Positions 43,171 to 50,796 of a stretch of DNA of 64,000 nt are shown here, piece after piece. Position numbers and translations under genes: made by a program. The stretch is from Candidatus Kuenenia stuttgartensis. Its GTDB lineage: Bacteria > Planctomycetota > Planctomycetia > Gemmatales > Gemmataceae. Position 1 is the first letter of the stretch. Each line of letters starts with the position of its first letter. The notes beneath the pieces are model-generated. The model was not told where the DNA came from. It made no database searches and saw only the letters and a program-made list of their open reading frames with translations. The stretch is from the NCBI GenBank assembly GCA_945875585.1, contig CAMCLK010000017.1, positions 23,296-87,295 of the forward strand. Direction: 5' to 3'.

Positions 43171-46032
43171 ATGTTCATGGCGATTTTGACCATGGTGGCG
43201 TTTCAGCCTCCAGCCCCGCCGCCTTGGCACAAGATGGTCCCGGTGGCGGAATCGACCCGGACCGGATTTCAGATTCTGGAGGGCTGCCAAGTGGAGGTTG
43301 TGGCGGAAGGACCCGCCTTGCAGCCTGCCCGGGAACTTGTTTTTCAGGTGGATGGCACGCTTGCCTGCCGCGAGAAATCTCCTTCAGGAGTTGATCGTTT
43401 TCGCATGTGGACGCGGGGAGCGGGCTCCCGCTGGAATCCGGATACAGGCCTGATGGCCATGCCCCCGTTGCGGTTGTCCAACCCGCCTTTACGCAATGGC
43501 TGGGGCACCACGGTAACTTTTCGGGTGGATCCTTCCCGTGGATTGGGGCGGAATGAGCCGATTGTTGGGACCATGGTTTTGGGTGATCGATTTCCTCCAG
43601 TGCTGCAAGGTTGGTGGATAACAGCGCACCCAGATCGCGCGGCCTTGGTTGCATACCGCCCAGTACGTGATGGGTTGGGCTGGGCCATGGCCGACGCCAT
43701 GGATCTGCTCGTGGCCCAGTACGGTGACATGGCCATTGAGCAGGTTGTGGAAGGGCCTGATGGGGCAATTTATGCACTTGATGGCAGGCTGTCCCAAGGC
43801 ACGCAAGGAACAAAAGCGGGAAAGCGGATCCTGAAAATCACATGGGCGGGTGCTGGCGAAGATGCTCCAGCCATTCCACCACACCCATTGGCTCGGCAAG
43901 CTGCACTGGCTCAAGCGACACCTGCTGAGTTGGTGGCTGCCTTGCGTGGTGACGACGCATTGATTCGTTTTGCAGCGATCGACGTGATTGCACCTCGCGT
44001 TAGTGGCATGCGTGAGGCGTTGGTGGCTGTTCTTAAAGATCCTGAAGCTTCGGGCGATGCCCGCTTGGCCGCGCTCCGCTTGCTGGATTCCCAATGGAAG
44101 GAAGATCTGACGGCACCCGTTACGGACATGTTGGAACTGGCGGGCGAAGAACTGCGTATGGGGGCGGCTGAGTCGCTGGCGCGCCATGCCTTGCCAAATG
44201 ACCCTGTTTGCGCTGGAGTGCTGCTTAAAACGTTAGGAGATGGCGACGCGGGCGTCCGCTTGGCAGTGGCGCAGACCCTTACCAAACTTCGTATTGATGG
44301 GGCGGCGGATGCTATTGTCAATCTGCTTACTCTGGAAGACAGCGCCACTCCCGAATTGCGCGCAGGACTGATCTCAGCCTTGCAAGGATTAGGCTCAACA
44401 GCCATGGATCGGCTGCTGGCATCGGCAGAATCGGGCGTAAGGCGTCAGGCCGACAGAGCCGTGGCGGTGGCTTCTGGTTGCGCTAATACCGCACTGGTGG
44501 AATCAATGCCCCAGTGGTTGGATAATCCGAATCTTATGTCGGATCAGAGAGGCCAGTTGCTGGAAGGAGCGTTGGCTGGTCCGGTAGCTAGCGAGCCGGT
44601 GGCTCTGAAGATTCTCACATGGTTGGTTGATCATCCCGACCAAAACGCGGAGACCCGAGCCGCGGGTTTGAAATATGTGGCGCGCACGGGCCTCATCAAG
44701 CGCGAGCAGGGGCTTGCATGGCTTCGCAGCCTCGTCAAGGAGTCGGATGGTGCTGTATTGGCGGCGGTTGCCACGGTTTGCGGACAGCTTAAGCTTCCGG
44801 AACTGATGCCTTTTGTTCTTGGTTTGGCGCGCGATGGTTCGGCGCCTCAGTCAGCGCGCGCCGCTGCAATAATGGTTTTGGAGCAGTCGCGCCATGCTCA
44901 GGCGGGTGAATTGGCCAAGCAATTTCTCGACGATATTTCTATCAAAGATCCCGCATCGCTACTGTTGGCTGGTTCGGTATGGGCGCCTTTGTACGACGCC
45001 GATCCTGCCGCGGCAGCCGTTGCCGCAGAAAAAATCGTGCCTCAGATATCGGATCTGAAACTGGTGCGAACGATTTTAACCAAGCCATGGGCTGACAAGG
45101 CCTTTGCGCAGCGACTGGCGGCACGCGCCCCCTTGGACAAGCTCCAGGATTCTGATTTGGCAGCCATGCTCGATGACCCTGCCTTGCATGCAGTGCGTCC
45201 CGTGTTGCTGGGCCACTGGTTAAAGCGGCACCCCGCATCTTTGGCAACCAAGAGCCCGGTCTGGTCCGATGCGGAGCGAGGTTGGGCTCTTTTTGGCTTG
45301 GACAGTCATCGTTGTGCCCGTTGCCATCAGACGGGTGAAGCGCCAGACCTTGCCGGGCCCCGTGCAAGCACCGTTCTGAAGGGCCGCTCACGCGATGCTG
45401 CCATCAGTGCATTGCTGCACCCTTCGGCATCTTTTGAGCCGCGCTATGGCGCACTTTCGTTGAGGTTGAAAAACGGTCAAGAAATCATTGGTTTGCCAAA
45501 GGCAGAGGTTGATGGCCGTGTTACGGTGATTGGCCCCGATGGTTTGTCACGAGATTTAATGGCCAACACTATTGTTGGCCGGGAACCAGCCCGCAGATCG
45601 TTGATGCCTGACGATTGTATTGCGGAAATGCCTCGTGCCGATGTTGCAGCACTGGTAGCGTTGGTGGAATCGGGGATTCCGGCCGGCCAGTTGGTTCCGC
45701 GCAACGCACGCCAAAAAGCTGTTGAAGCATCGGGAGTTGCTGAATTGCTGGTGAGCGATTTGGGTGATAAACCGCTGGAAGGTGCAGGTGAAATTACCGA
45801 TAAAAGTCCGAATGGATTTTTGCTGGAAGGTGATATTTCTGTTCAGCAAGGCAGCACGATGCGCCTGATCGTGCAGGGAGCTGTCTTGCAGCGCACATGG
45901 GTAGCAGGCAAGCTCCAGCCAGACACCCATCCCACGGTGGCGATGGGTGTCAACCGGGTAACCGTGTGGCTGATCCCCACCAGCGGACCTATCCGCTGGC
46001 AGTTGGCCTCATTTCCCAAGGAAGGGAACTGA
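43171..46032 (+). CDS. HEAT-repeat protein with C-terminal c-type cytochrome domain
   Basis: About 953 residues. A very short N-terminal hydrophobic segment (MFMAILTMVAFQPPA) may be a signal peptide. Residues 25-230 are a reduced beta-rich domain (WHKMVPVAESTRTGF, LVAQYGDMAIEQVVEGPDG), probably the remnant of a PVC-type dehydrogenase propeller. HEAT-like alpha repeats follow from about 250 to 690. A haem motif RCARCHQTG lies near residue 715, followed by HPSASFEPRYGALSLRLKNG, typical of these planctomycete proteins. GGAGG is eight bases before ATG 43171. It is the last gene of the co-directional run starting at 37595. Confidence 0.85.
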   Translation: MFMAILTMVAFQPPAPPPWHKMVPVAESTRTGFQILEGCQVEVVAEGPALQPARELVFQVDGTLACREKSPSGVDRFRMWTRGAGSRWNPDTGLMAMPPLRLSNPPLRNGWGTTVTFRVDPSRGLGRNEPIVGTMVLGDRFPPVLQGWWITAHPDRAALVAYRPVRDGLGWAMADAMDLLVAQYGDMAIEQVVEGPDGAIYALDGRLSQGTQGTKAGKRILKITWAGAGEDAPAIPPHPLARQAALAQATPAELVAALRGDDALIRFAAIDVIAPRVSGMREALVAVLKDPEASGDARLAALRLLDSQWKEDLTAPVTDMLELAGEELRMGAAESLARHALPNDPVCAGVLLKTLGDGDAGVRLAVAQTLTKLRIDGAADAIVNLLTLEDSATPELRAGLISALQGLGSTAMDRLLASAESGVRRQADRAVAVASGCANTALVESMPQWLDNPNLMSDQRGQLLEGALAGPVASEPVALKILTWLVDHPDQNAETRAAGLKYVARTGLIKREQGLAWLRSLVKESDGAVLAAVATVCGQLKLPELMPFVLGLARDGSAPQSARAAAIMVLEQSRHAQAGELAKQFLDDISIKDPASLLLAGSVWAPLYDADPAAAAVAAEKIVPQISDLKLVRTILTKPWADKAFAQRLAARAPLDKLQDSDLAAMLDDPALHAVRPVLLGHWLKRHPASLATKSPVWSDAERGWALFGLDSHRCARCHQTGEAPDLAGPRASTVLKGRSRDAAISALLHPSASFEPRYGALSLRLKNGQEIIGLPKAEVDGRVTVIGPDGLSRDLMANTIVGREPARRSLMPDDCIAEMPRADVAALVALVESGIPAGQLVPRNARQKAVEASGVAELLVSDLGDKPLEGAGEITDKSPNGFLLEGDISVQQGSTMRLIVQGAVLQRTWVAGKLQPDTHPTVAMGVNRVTVWLIPTSGPIRWQLASFPKEGN

Positions 46033-46035
46033 CGG

Positions 46036-46254
46036 TTACTGGATTCCACCGTCGATACGCTCAGGCGTAAGGTGCGAAGGGTGATCCAAGAACCAGATAC
46101 GCTTCCATTCTTCCTTGAGCTGACGCAGGTCTTCAGACTGGTTAAGCAGTCCTTTGACACGGTCATTGGGATTGGAAGGGTAGGCGTTGATCAGGCAGCC
46201 AGTGTTGGAGATCGCAAGGAGGGCTAAGGCCCCCATAGACAGGCGCAAAAACAT
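46036..46254 (-). CDS. 72-residue lipoprotein resembling a conserved planctomycete small protein
   Basis: About 72 residues. A signal peptide (MFLRLSMGALALLAISNTGC) ends in Cys of a weak lipobox (N-T-G-C). The mature part SNPNDRVKGLLNQSEDLRQL with EWKRIWFLDHPSHLTPERI ends in GGI. I recognise this dense pattern as one seen repeatedly in planctomycete genomes, which argues that it is a real gene despite its size. ATG 46254 is preferred to a longer frame starting at 46269. Function unknown; convergent with the HEAT/cytochrome gene. Confidence 0.72.
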   Translation of the reverse strand: MFLRLSMGALALLAISNTGCLINAYPSNPNDRVKGLLNQSEDLRQLKEEWKRIWFLDHPSHLTPERIDGGIQ

Positions 46255-46354
46255 GATCCAATCCCCCACGCGCTCGGGCAGGCGAGTTACGCCATGATTG
46301 GCGCAACCCAGCGGCTACCAGTAATGGGAGTATCGGTTAGGAGGGCAGTGCGGC

Positions 46355-46699
46355 TTAAACAGAATTGCCGGGTTGTGCAGAAATTTTCGTGGAAGCAGCT
46401 TTAGCAGATTGGGAAGCTTCTTCCTTGGCGCGAACCTTCTCTTCCATCTCTTTGCCGGGCTTGAAAGTTACCACGACCTTGGCCGGAACTTGAACTTTCT
46501 CACCACTGCGCGGATTGCGCGCGCTGCGTCCTTTGCGCTTTTTGACTTCAAAGACGCCGAAGTTACGCAGTTCGATTCGACCATGTTCAATCAGTGTGTC
46601 GATGATGGAATCGAATGTTTGCTGGACGATATCCTTGATGACCAACTGGGGAACGCTTAAGCGTTCGGATATCTGTTTGACAATTTCTTTCTTGGTCAT
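46355..46699 (-). CDS. HU/IHF-family DNA-binding protein
   Basis: About 114 residues. The core [58 protein letters not shown] and [16 protein letters not shown] fit the HU/IHF dimer fold with a long beta-arm carrying the ARNPRSG tip. A C-terminal tail of about 20 residues ([16 protein letters not shown]) is extra. The start is ATG 46699; AGGAG lies 11 bases upstream. The protein is a nucleoid-associated bending factor in the cytoplasm. The position with the IHF-type Pro within ARNP suggests strong bending. Confidence 0.93.
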   Translation of the reverse strand: MTKKEIVKQISERLSVPQLVIKDIVQQTFDSIIDTLIEHGRIELRNFGVFEVKKRKGRSARNPRSGEKVQVPAKVVVTFKPGKEMEEKVRAKEEASQSAKAASTKISAQPGNSV

Positions 46700-46836
46700 G
46701 ATCGAGCGTCTCCTGAACTCCCGGTCACCACACAACAATCCATTCCAGACTATGCTGAAAATGGCTGTCAGTCAAGCAACCAGTCGTTAAGGCATTATAC
46801 CAGAAGATCAACGGCTGGAATACTTTAGGCATGGTT

Positions 46837-48021
46837 TCATGGGGTACCTAGCGTGCTGCGGGAGCCCCATGGGCCTTTCCAAATGAGATTTCCCCTGTAG
46901 CTGGAAAGGGACCAAGGCAACAAGAAAATTCCGGATCGGACAGTCCCTTCCCCGTTGCCGCCAAGCCAGTGACGTTGCCCTGTCAGAAGAACATCCAGAT
47001 GAATCTGGCCTCCGGCTTTGATTCCCGGCGGAATGAAGCTTCCCACATTGCCGTTATTTTTCAGGATTTCGCGGCTGTCGAGATTGGTACCTGAAAGGTC
47101 AAATACCAAGTGTGATTGATTTATAGGGAATTCCAGTGTCGCTTTTGTGGCACGTAGTTCGCCTCCCCAAGCCGCTCCTGCAAGCTGATCCAGAGTGATC
47201 CGCTCGGGTTCAATCAGTGCCCGGCCTTCCTTCAAGTGGCAGGTAAGGTCTACGATTGGTACCTTTAGCTCGATGTCCGGATCGGTCAGTTTCAATTGCG
47301 TGGTGGTTGTTGCGAGTGTGACTTCCATACTCAGCGTTGCCTTGGCCCACCCCTCCAGATGCACTTGCTGCCAGGTGGAAGGTGGAATGAAAGGAAGACG
47401 CTTCAGGGAAGGCATGTGCAGGCGCGCGTTATTGGAATGCGCTTGAATGGAAACGCATGTTGAAAAACCTGAAATCGTGACATCCGCGTGCCACAGCCCC
47501 AATTCCGGGTCATTTACACGAGCTTTCAGATGGTAATGGCTTCCGACCGGAACCATGGTCCCATCGATGCCATGGAGTACCCATGGCGTTCTGTTATCGT
47601 CCGTCAGGCTAAGTGAACCGTTACGGATTTCAATTTTAGGACGTGTTTTTCCTGATTCTCCGGAAGTATCTGGAAGGCTGGTTAGCAGTTTGCCGTCTTT
47701 ACCGAACCGCAGCATCAGGATCGCATCTTCAACCAAAACGGTATCAGGATTCCATAGGGTCCCGCGGCCGGACTGAATGCGAAGGGTGCCAACTGAAAGA
47801 AAGGTGTCAAGTGGTGTCTGTTTCGATGCCACCTTGAGGCGATGAAGGTGCAAACCATTGAGAAGACCATGGCCCGTGGCCTGCCTCAGTTGGATTGCGA
47901 TACCCAATCGACTGGCAATGGCGGGAAGTATCAGCGACCTCAGGAACGGTGGCCTGATGATGGCGGTGGTTCCTGCCAGTGCCAGCAGGAACCAGAGCAA
48001 CGATATACACGACTTCTTCAT
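46837..48021 (-). CDS. AsmA-like membrane-anchored protein, possibly C-terminally truncated
   Basis: About 394 residues. One N-terminal TM helix (CISLLWFLLALAGTTAI) is followed by an extended beta-rich region of AsmA/TamB style, with VEDAILMLRFGKDG, KIEIRNGSLSLTDDN, DVTISGFSTCVSI and a C-terminal block IPPGIKAGGQIHLDVLLTGQ. The protein ends abruptly at GTVRSGIFLLPWSLSSY plus about 20 residues, whereas AsmA-like proteins usually continue. A frame break near 46837 could explain this. A role in lipid or envelope transport is only inferred from fold. ATG 48021 precedes the TM helix. Confidence 0.65.
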   Translation of the reverse strand: MKKSCISLLWFLLALAGTTAIIRPPFLRSLILPAIASRLGIAIQLRQATGHGLLNGLHLHRLKVASKQTPLDTFLSVGTLRIQSGRGTLWNPDTVLVEDAILMLRFGKDGKLLTSLPDTSGESGKTRPKIEIRNGSLSLTDDNRTPWVLHGIDGTMVPVGSHYHLKARVNDPELGLWHADVTISGFSTCVSIQAHSNNARLHMPSLKRLPFIPPSTWQQVHLEGWAKATLSMEVTLATTTTQLKLTDPDIELKVPIVDLTCHLKEGRALIEPERITLDQLAGAAWGGELRATKATLEFPINQSHLVFDLSGTNLDSREILKNNGNVGSFIPPGIKAGGQIHLDVLLTGQRHWLGGNGEGTVRSGIFLLPWSLSSYRGNLIWKGPWGSRSTLGTP

Positions 48022-48110
48022 GTCCAGATCCGCCTGGAGCCCTGAAGAATTTGAGATGGCACGCGACCCGACGAGCCATAATCTGAGGGATAACCCATGG
48101 AGAAATTGTA

Positions 48111-48800
48111 ATGGCAACTCGACTGCGCTGGCTTGGCCATTCCTGCCTCTGGATTGAATCGGATGGCATCAAACTGCTGGTTGATCCATTTCTGACAGGC
48201 AACCCCAAGGCTGTGGTCTCGGCAGAGGAGGTTGATCCAGATTTTATTTGTGTGTCGCACGGGCATGGCGACCATGTGGGAGACACCATAGCCATTGCCC
48301 AAAGAACCGGTGCCACGGTGATTTGTAACTATGAAATCAGCCAGTGGCTTGAAGGCAAAAATGTCAAAGCGCACGGCATGCAGCATGGAGGCGCCTTCCA
48401 CTTTCCATTTGGTCGCATCAAGCTGACACTGGCATTCCATGGTTCGGTGCTGCCGGATGGGGCTAATGGAGGCAATCCGTGTGGATTCCATTGGTTTTTC
48501 AAAGATGGTTCCACTGTTTACGACGCTGCTGATACAGGCCTTTTTGGCGACATGGCTCTGATTGGTGAGGAGGGGGTGGATCTGGCTCTTCTACCAATCG
48601 GCGACAACTACACCATGGGGCCCGAAGACGCCTTACGAGCCGTGAAGCTCATTCGCCCGAAGATGGTTGTACCCATTCATTTCGGAACCTTTGGAATGAT
48701 CGATCAGGATGCGGCAGCATGGGGGCGTGGCGTGGCAGCACAAACCAGCGCAATACCCCACATTCTGCAGCCGGGAGAATGGGTTACCATTCGCGGATAG
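48111..48800 (+). CDS. UPF0173 metal-dependent hydrolase (metallo-beta-lactamase fold)
   Basis: About 229 residues, normal for the family. The metal motif SHGHGDHVGD lies near residue 50, followed by NYEISQWL, GAFHFPFGRIKLTLAFH, a YDAADTGLFGDMALIGE segment supplying the bridging Asp, and VVPIHFGTFG near residue 190. Substrate unknown; the family includes YtkL. No marked ribosome-binding site precedes ATG 48111, and the start is 90 bases from the divergent AsmA-like gene. Confidence 0.93.
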   Translation: MATRLRWLGHSCLWIESDGIKLLVDPFLTGNPKAVVSAEEVDPDFICVSHGHGDHVGDTIAIAQRTGATVICNYEISQWLEGKNVKAHGMQHGGAFHFPFGRIKLTLAFHGSVLPDGANGGNPCGFHWFFKDGSTVYDAADTGLFGDMALIGEEGVDLALLPIGDNYTMGPEDALRAVKLIRPKMVVPIHFGTFGMIDQDAAAWGRGVAAQTSAIPHILQPGEWVTIRG

Positions 48801-48802
48801 CG

Positions 48803-49075
48803 TTACCAACCCAGAGTGGATCGCAGTTTTTCAAGCCCGGCAGCGAGGGCGCCCTCTGCCGTGGCAAAGGTGCCTTCTACCGGAAATTGCCTTCCATTGA
48901 TGGTCTGCATGAGCTTGATGCCGTGCTTGCCAGATACTGGCAGCAGGGCGAGCACATAGACCAGTTCGTGCCCCATGTGCACCAGCCAGCTGGTTCCGTC
49001 TTTGCTGGCGGTAAGCGTTGCTTGGTGCAGAGTCAGCCAATTGGGGGTTGCGGGGGCAATCGATGGTGCGGTCAT
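48803..49075 (-). CDS. small conserved-looking protein of unknown function
   Basis: About 90 residues from ATG 49075. It is hydrophilic with a central HELVYVLALLP segment, a repeated alpha-beta pattern and a final AEGALAAGLEKLRSTLGW. No signal peptide or motif is recognised. Its frame has the same wobble bias as neighbours. It ends three bases from the UPF0173 stop. Confidence 0.55.
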   Translation of the reverse strand: MTAPSIAPATPNWLTLHQATLTASKDGTSWLVHMGHELVYVLALLPVSGKHGIKLMQTINGRQFPVEGTFATAEGALAAGLEKLRSTLGW

Positions 49076-49200
49076 GGCGGTTTCCTTGGGTTTCTGAAAA
49101 GATGGTTTAGCAGAATGATAGCCCGGTGAACAATGGGGCTCAATTTCCGGTGTGCTTTTTGGTTCCAAGCAGGAGTTTTAAGGAGTATCCGCCAGCCAAT

Positions 49201-49545
49201 TCAGGTTCTGGATCGGATTGTTGCCAGAAGGTGTTCAGCCAACTCATTTAAGTCTTTGGCCGAAAGGTTGCAAAGGTCTGCCAAAGTGCTTTCTGGCAAC
49301 CCAAGGATTGATTGTTGGTATTGCACCACTGAGATGAGTCGGCCCAATTCGATGCCTTCGCGTAGCCCTTCTTCACGACCCTCCCGTAGCCCTTCTTCTC
49401 TGCCTTTGCGTAGTCCTTCCTCACGACTTTCGCGACGCCCTTCTTCCCGACCGTCCATTCTGGCGCCACTAATCATCCATCGACGGTCGCGGGCAGCTTT
49501 TTCTTGTGCGTTGGACACGTTGTTGGTTCTCCTCTTTAAAAGCAC
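49201..49545 (-). pseudogene. remnant of an Rpn/PDDEXK-family nuclease (C-terminal part only)
   Basis: About 114 residues align with the last third of the intact gene immediately upstream. The shared blocks are EKAARDRRWMISGARMDGRE (EKAARDQQWIINGARMDGRE in the intact copy), a repetitive basic-acidic stretch, and SILGLPESTLADL versus SLLGLPETSAAEL. The nuclease domain is missing, so this is a truncated duplicate. The repetitive segment uses a REEGLREG unit instead of the intact gene's EGRV unit. It may still be translated, but no ribosome-binding site supports a start. Confidence 0.75.
49345..49460 (-). repeat. short tandem repeat in the nuclease remnant (REEGLREG unit)
   Basis: Imperfect units of about 24 bases, coding REEGLREG-like octapeptides, about four to five copies. 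Variable length by slippage is likely. Confidence 0.7.
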
Positions 49546-49569
49546 TTGCTTGCGAGTTTTGTTGTCGAA

Positions 49570-50553
49570 TCAGGCTTTGGATCTGACTTTTTGTTTAAAC
49601 AATTGGGCTAATTCAGAAAGCTCATCAAACGAAAGTCGCATCAACTCCGCGGCGCTGGTTTCTGGCAATCCGAGCAGTGATTGGCAGTTTCGCACAATGC
49701 CCACAAGCTGACCCAGTTCGACACCTTCCCGTAGACCTTCAACACGACCCTCGACCCTGCCCTCCACTCGGCCTTCGACCCTGCCTTCCACCCGGCCCTC
49801 GACCCTGCCTTCAATGCGACCTTCCTCTCGTCCGTCCATTCTGGCGCCGTTTATAATCCATTGCTGATCGCGTGCTGCTTTTTCACGTGTGTCGTACATC
49901 TGCTTGTCCTCCGTCTTGAAAGCGATGGTTTCAATGGTCGTGATCGCGCGGCGAAAACCCTCTTCTGGAAACAATTGACGAAGCGTTTCCGCATCGTACT
50001 CATGCGCGTGGCTAAGCCAGTAGGACCATCGTGCCACGGGTGACGCGTTTGCCAATTGCAGTTCATTGAAAGTATACCTTGGCAATTCCAGCAGGTGAAT
50101 CTCGAGCGAATTCTCCAAAGTTAATCCGGTTTCATGATCGGTAAGCTTGAACCGGTGGTGCCCCGATAAGCCTGTCCCAAAAATCACTGCGTCTACTATG
50201 CAAATAGAATAAACCGGCCTGAGTCTGCTGTAGTCATCTCCTTGTGATAGCTGTCCAGCAAACAGTTCGCACCCATAAAATACCATGCGCTTTTCCAGCC
50301 CAGATTTCACAGAAAGTTGCATTTCGATGTGAAAAATAGAGCCCAGGTGGTCTTTTGCCTTGATATCAAGGACAGAGAGCTTGTCTTCTAGAAAGTCCTG
50401 ATACTGAAAAGGATTTTCAATCAACACATCCACAATGGGTTCTGGAAGTTGCAGAATTGCATTCAGCAGGCTGATCAATGCAACTCGGTTACCCGGATCG
50501 CCAAATGTTTTCTTGAAGGCAAAATCAACGATAGGGCGAATTCCTAATCCCAT
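49570..50553 (-). CDS. Rpn-family recombination-promoting nuclease / PDDEXK-type putative transposase
   Basis: About 327 residues. The N-terminus RPIVDFAFKKTFGDPGNRVA with LISLLNAIL, ENPFQYQDFLEDKLSVLDIK and IFHIEMQL gives the PD-(D/E)xK nuclease core: catalytic D in VLDIKAKD and E in HIEMQ. The middle has RFKLTDHETGLTLENSLEIH and LPRYTFNELQ. A C-terminal repeat of EGRV units and a helix LMRLSFDELSELAQLF complete the usual layout. GGAGGTG lies eight bases before ATG 50553. The family is linked to RecA-independent recombination in E. coli RpnA-D; no terminal inverted repeats were seen here. Confidence 0.88.
   Translation of the reverse strand: MGLGIRPIVDFAFKKTFGDPGNRVALISLLNAILQLPEPIVDVLIENPFQYQDFLEDKLSVLDIKAKDHLGSIFHIEMQLSVKSGLEKRMVFYGCELFAGQLSQGDDYSRLRPVYSICIVDAVIFGTGLSGHHRFKLTDHETGLTLENSLEIHLLELPRYTFNELQLANASPVARWSYWLSHAHEYDAETLRQLFPEEGFRRAITTIETIAFKTEDKQMYDTREKAARDQQWIINGARMDGREEGRIEGRVEGRVEGRVEGRVEGRVEGRVEGLREGVELGQLVGIVRNCQSLLGLPETSAAELMRLSFDELSELAQLFKQKVRSKA
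49740..49832 (-). repeat. 12-base tandem repeat in the Rpn gene (EGRV unit)
   Basis: About seven consecutive 12-base units (plus-strand unit resembling CTCGACCCTGCC), coding EGRV tetrapeptides. Units differ mostly at synonymous positions, which suggests selection to keep the peptide while the array varies in length. Confidence 0.85.
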
Positions 50554-50796
50554 GATGCACCTCCAGCAATACATTCGCAGCTCTTGTATGTTTATGGATT
50601 TGTTCAGAGGTATTGGTGGAAATTTGAGGTGCGGACATGGGCCGCACACGTGATCGGTTAACGGAATGGCCCATGCCATGCCTGATGCCTTGGAAATGTT
50701 CACGCAAAATAGCAAGAACCCAATCATCCCTTTACCAAGGTGATGCATTGAGCAACAATCATATTGGGTGCCTTGCGCAATTTTGGGGGTATAGCG

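Noticed and set aside
49740..49832. CRISPR-like array from the regular repeat spacing
   Set aside because: Repeats are 12 bases, contiguous, coding and lack spacers.
49201..50553. Insertion sequence carrying the Rpn gene
   Set aside because: No terminal inverted repeats or target-site duplications were found around the two copies, so only a nuclease family assignment is made.
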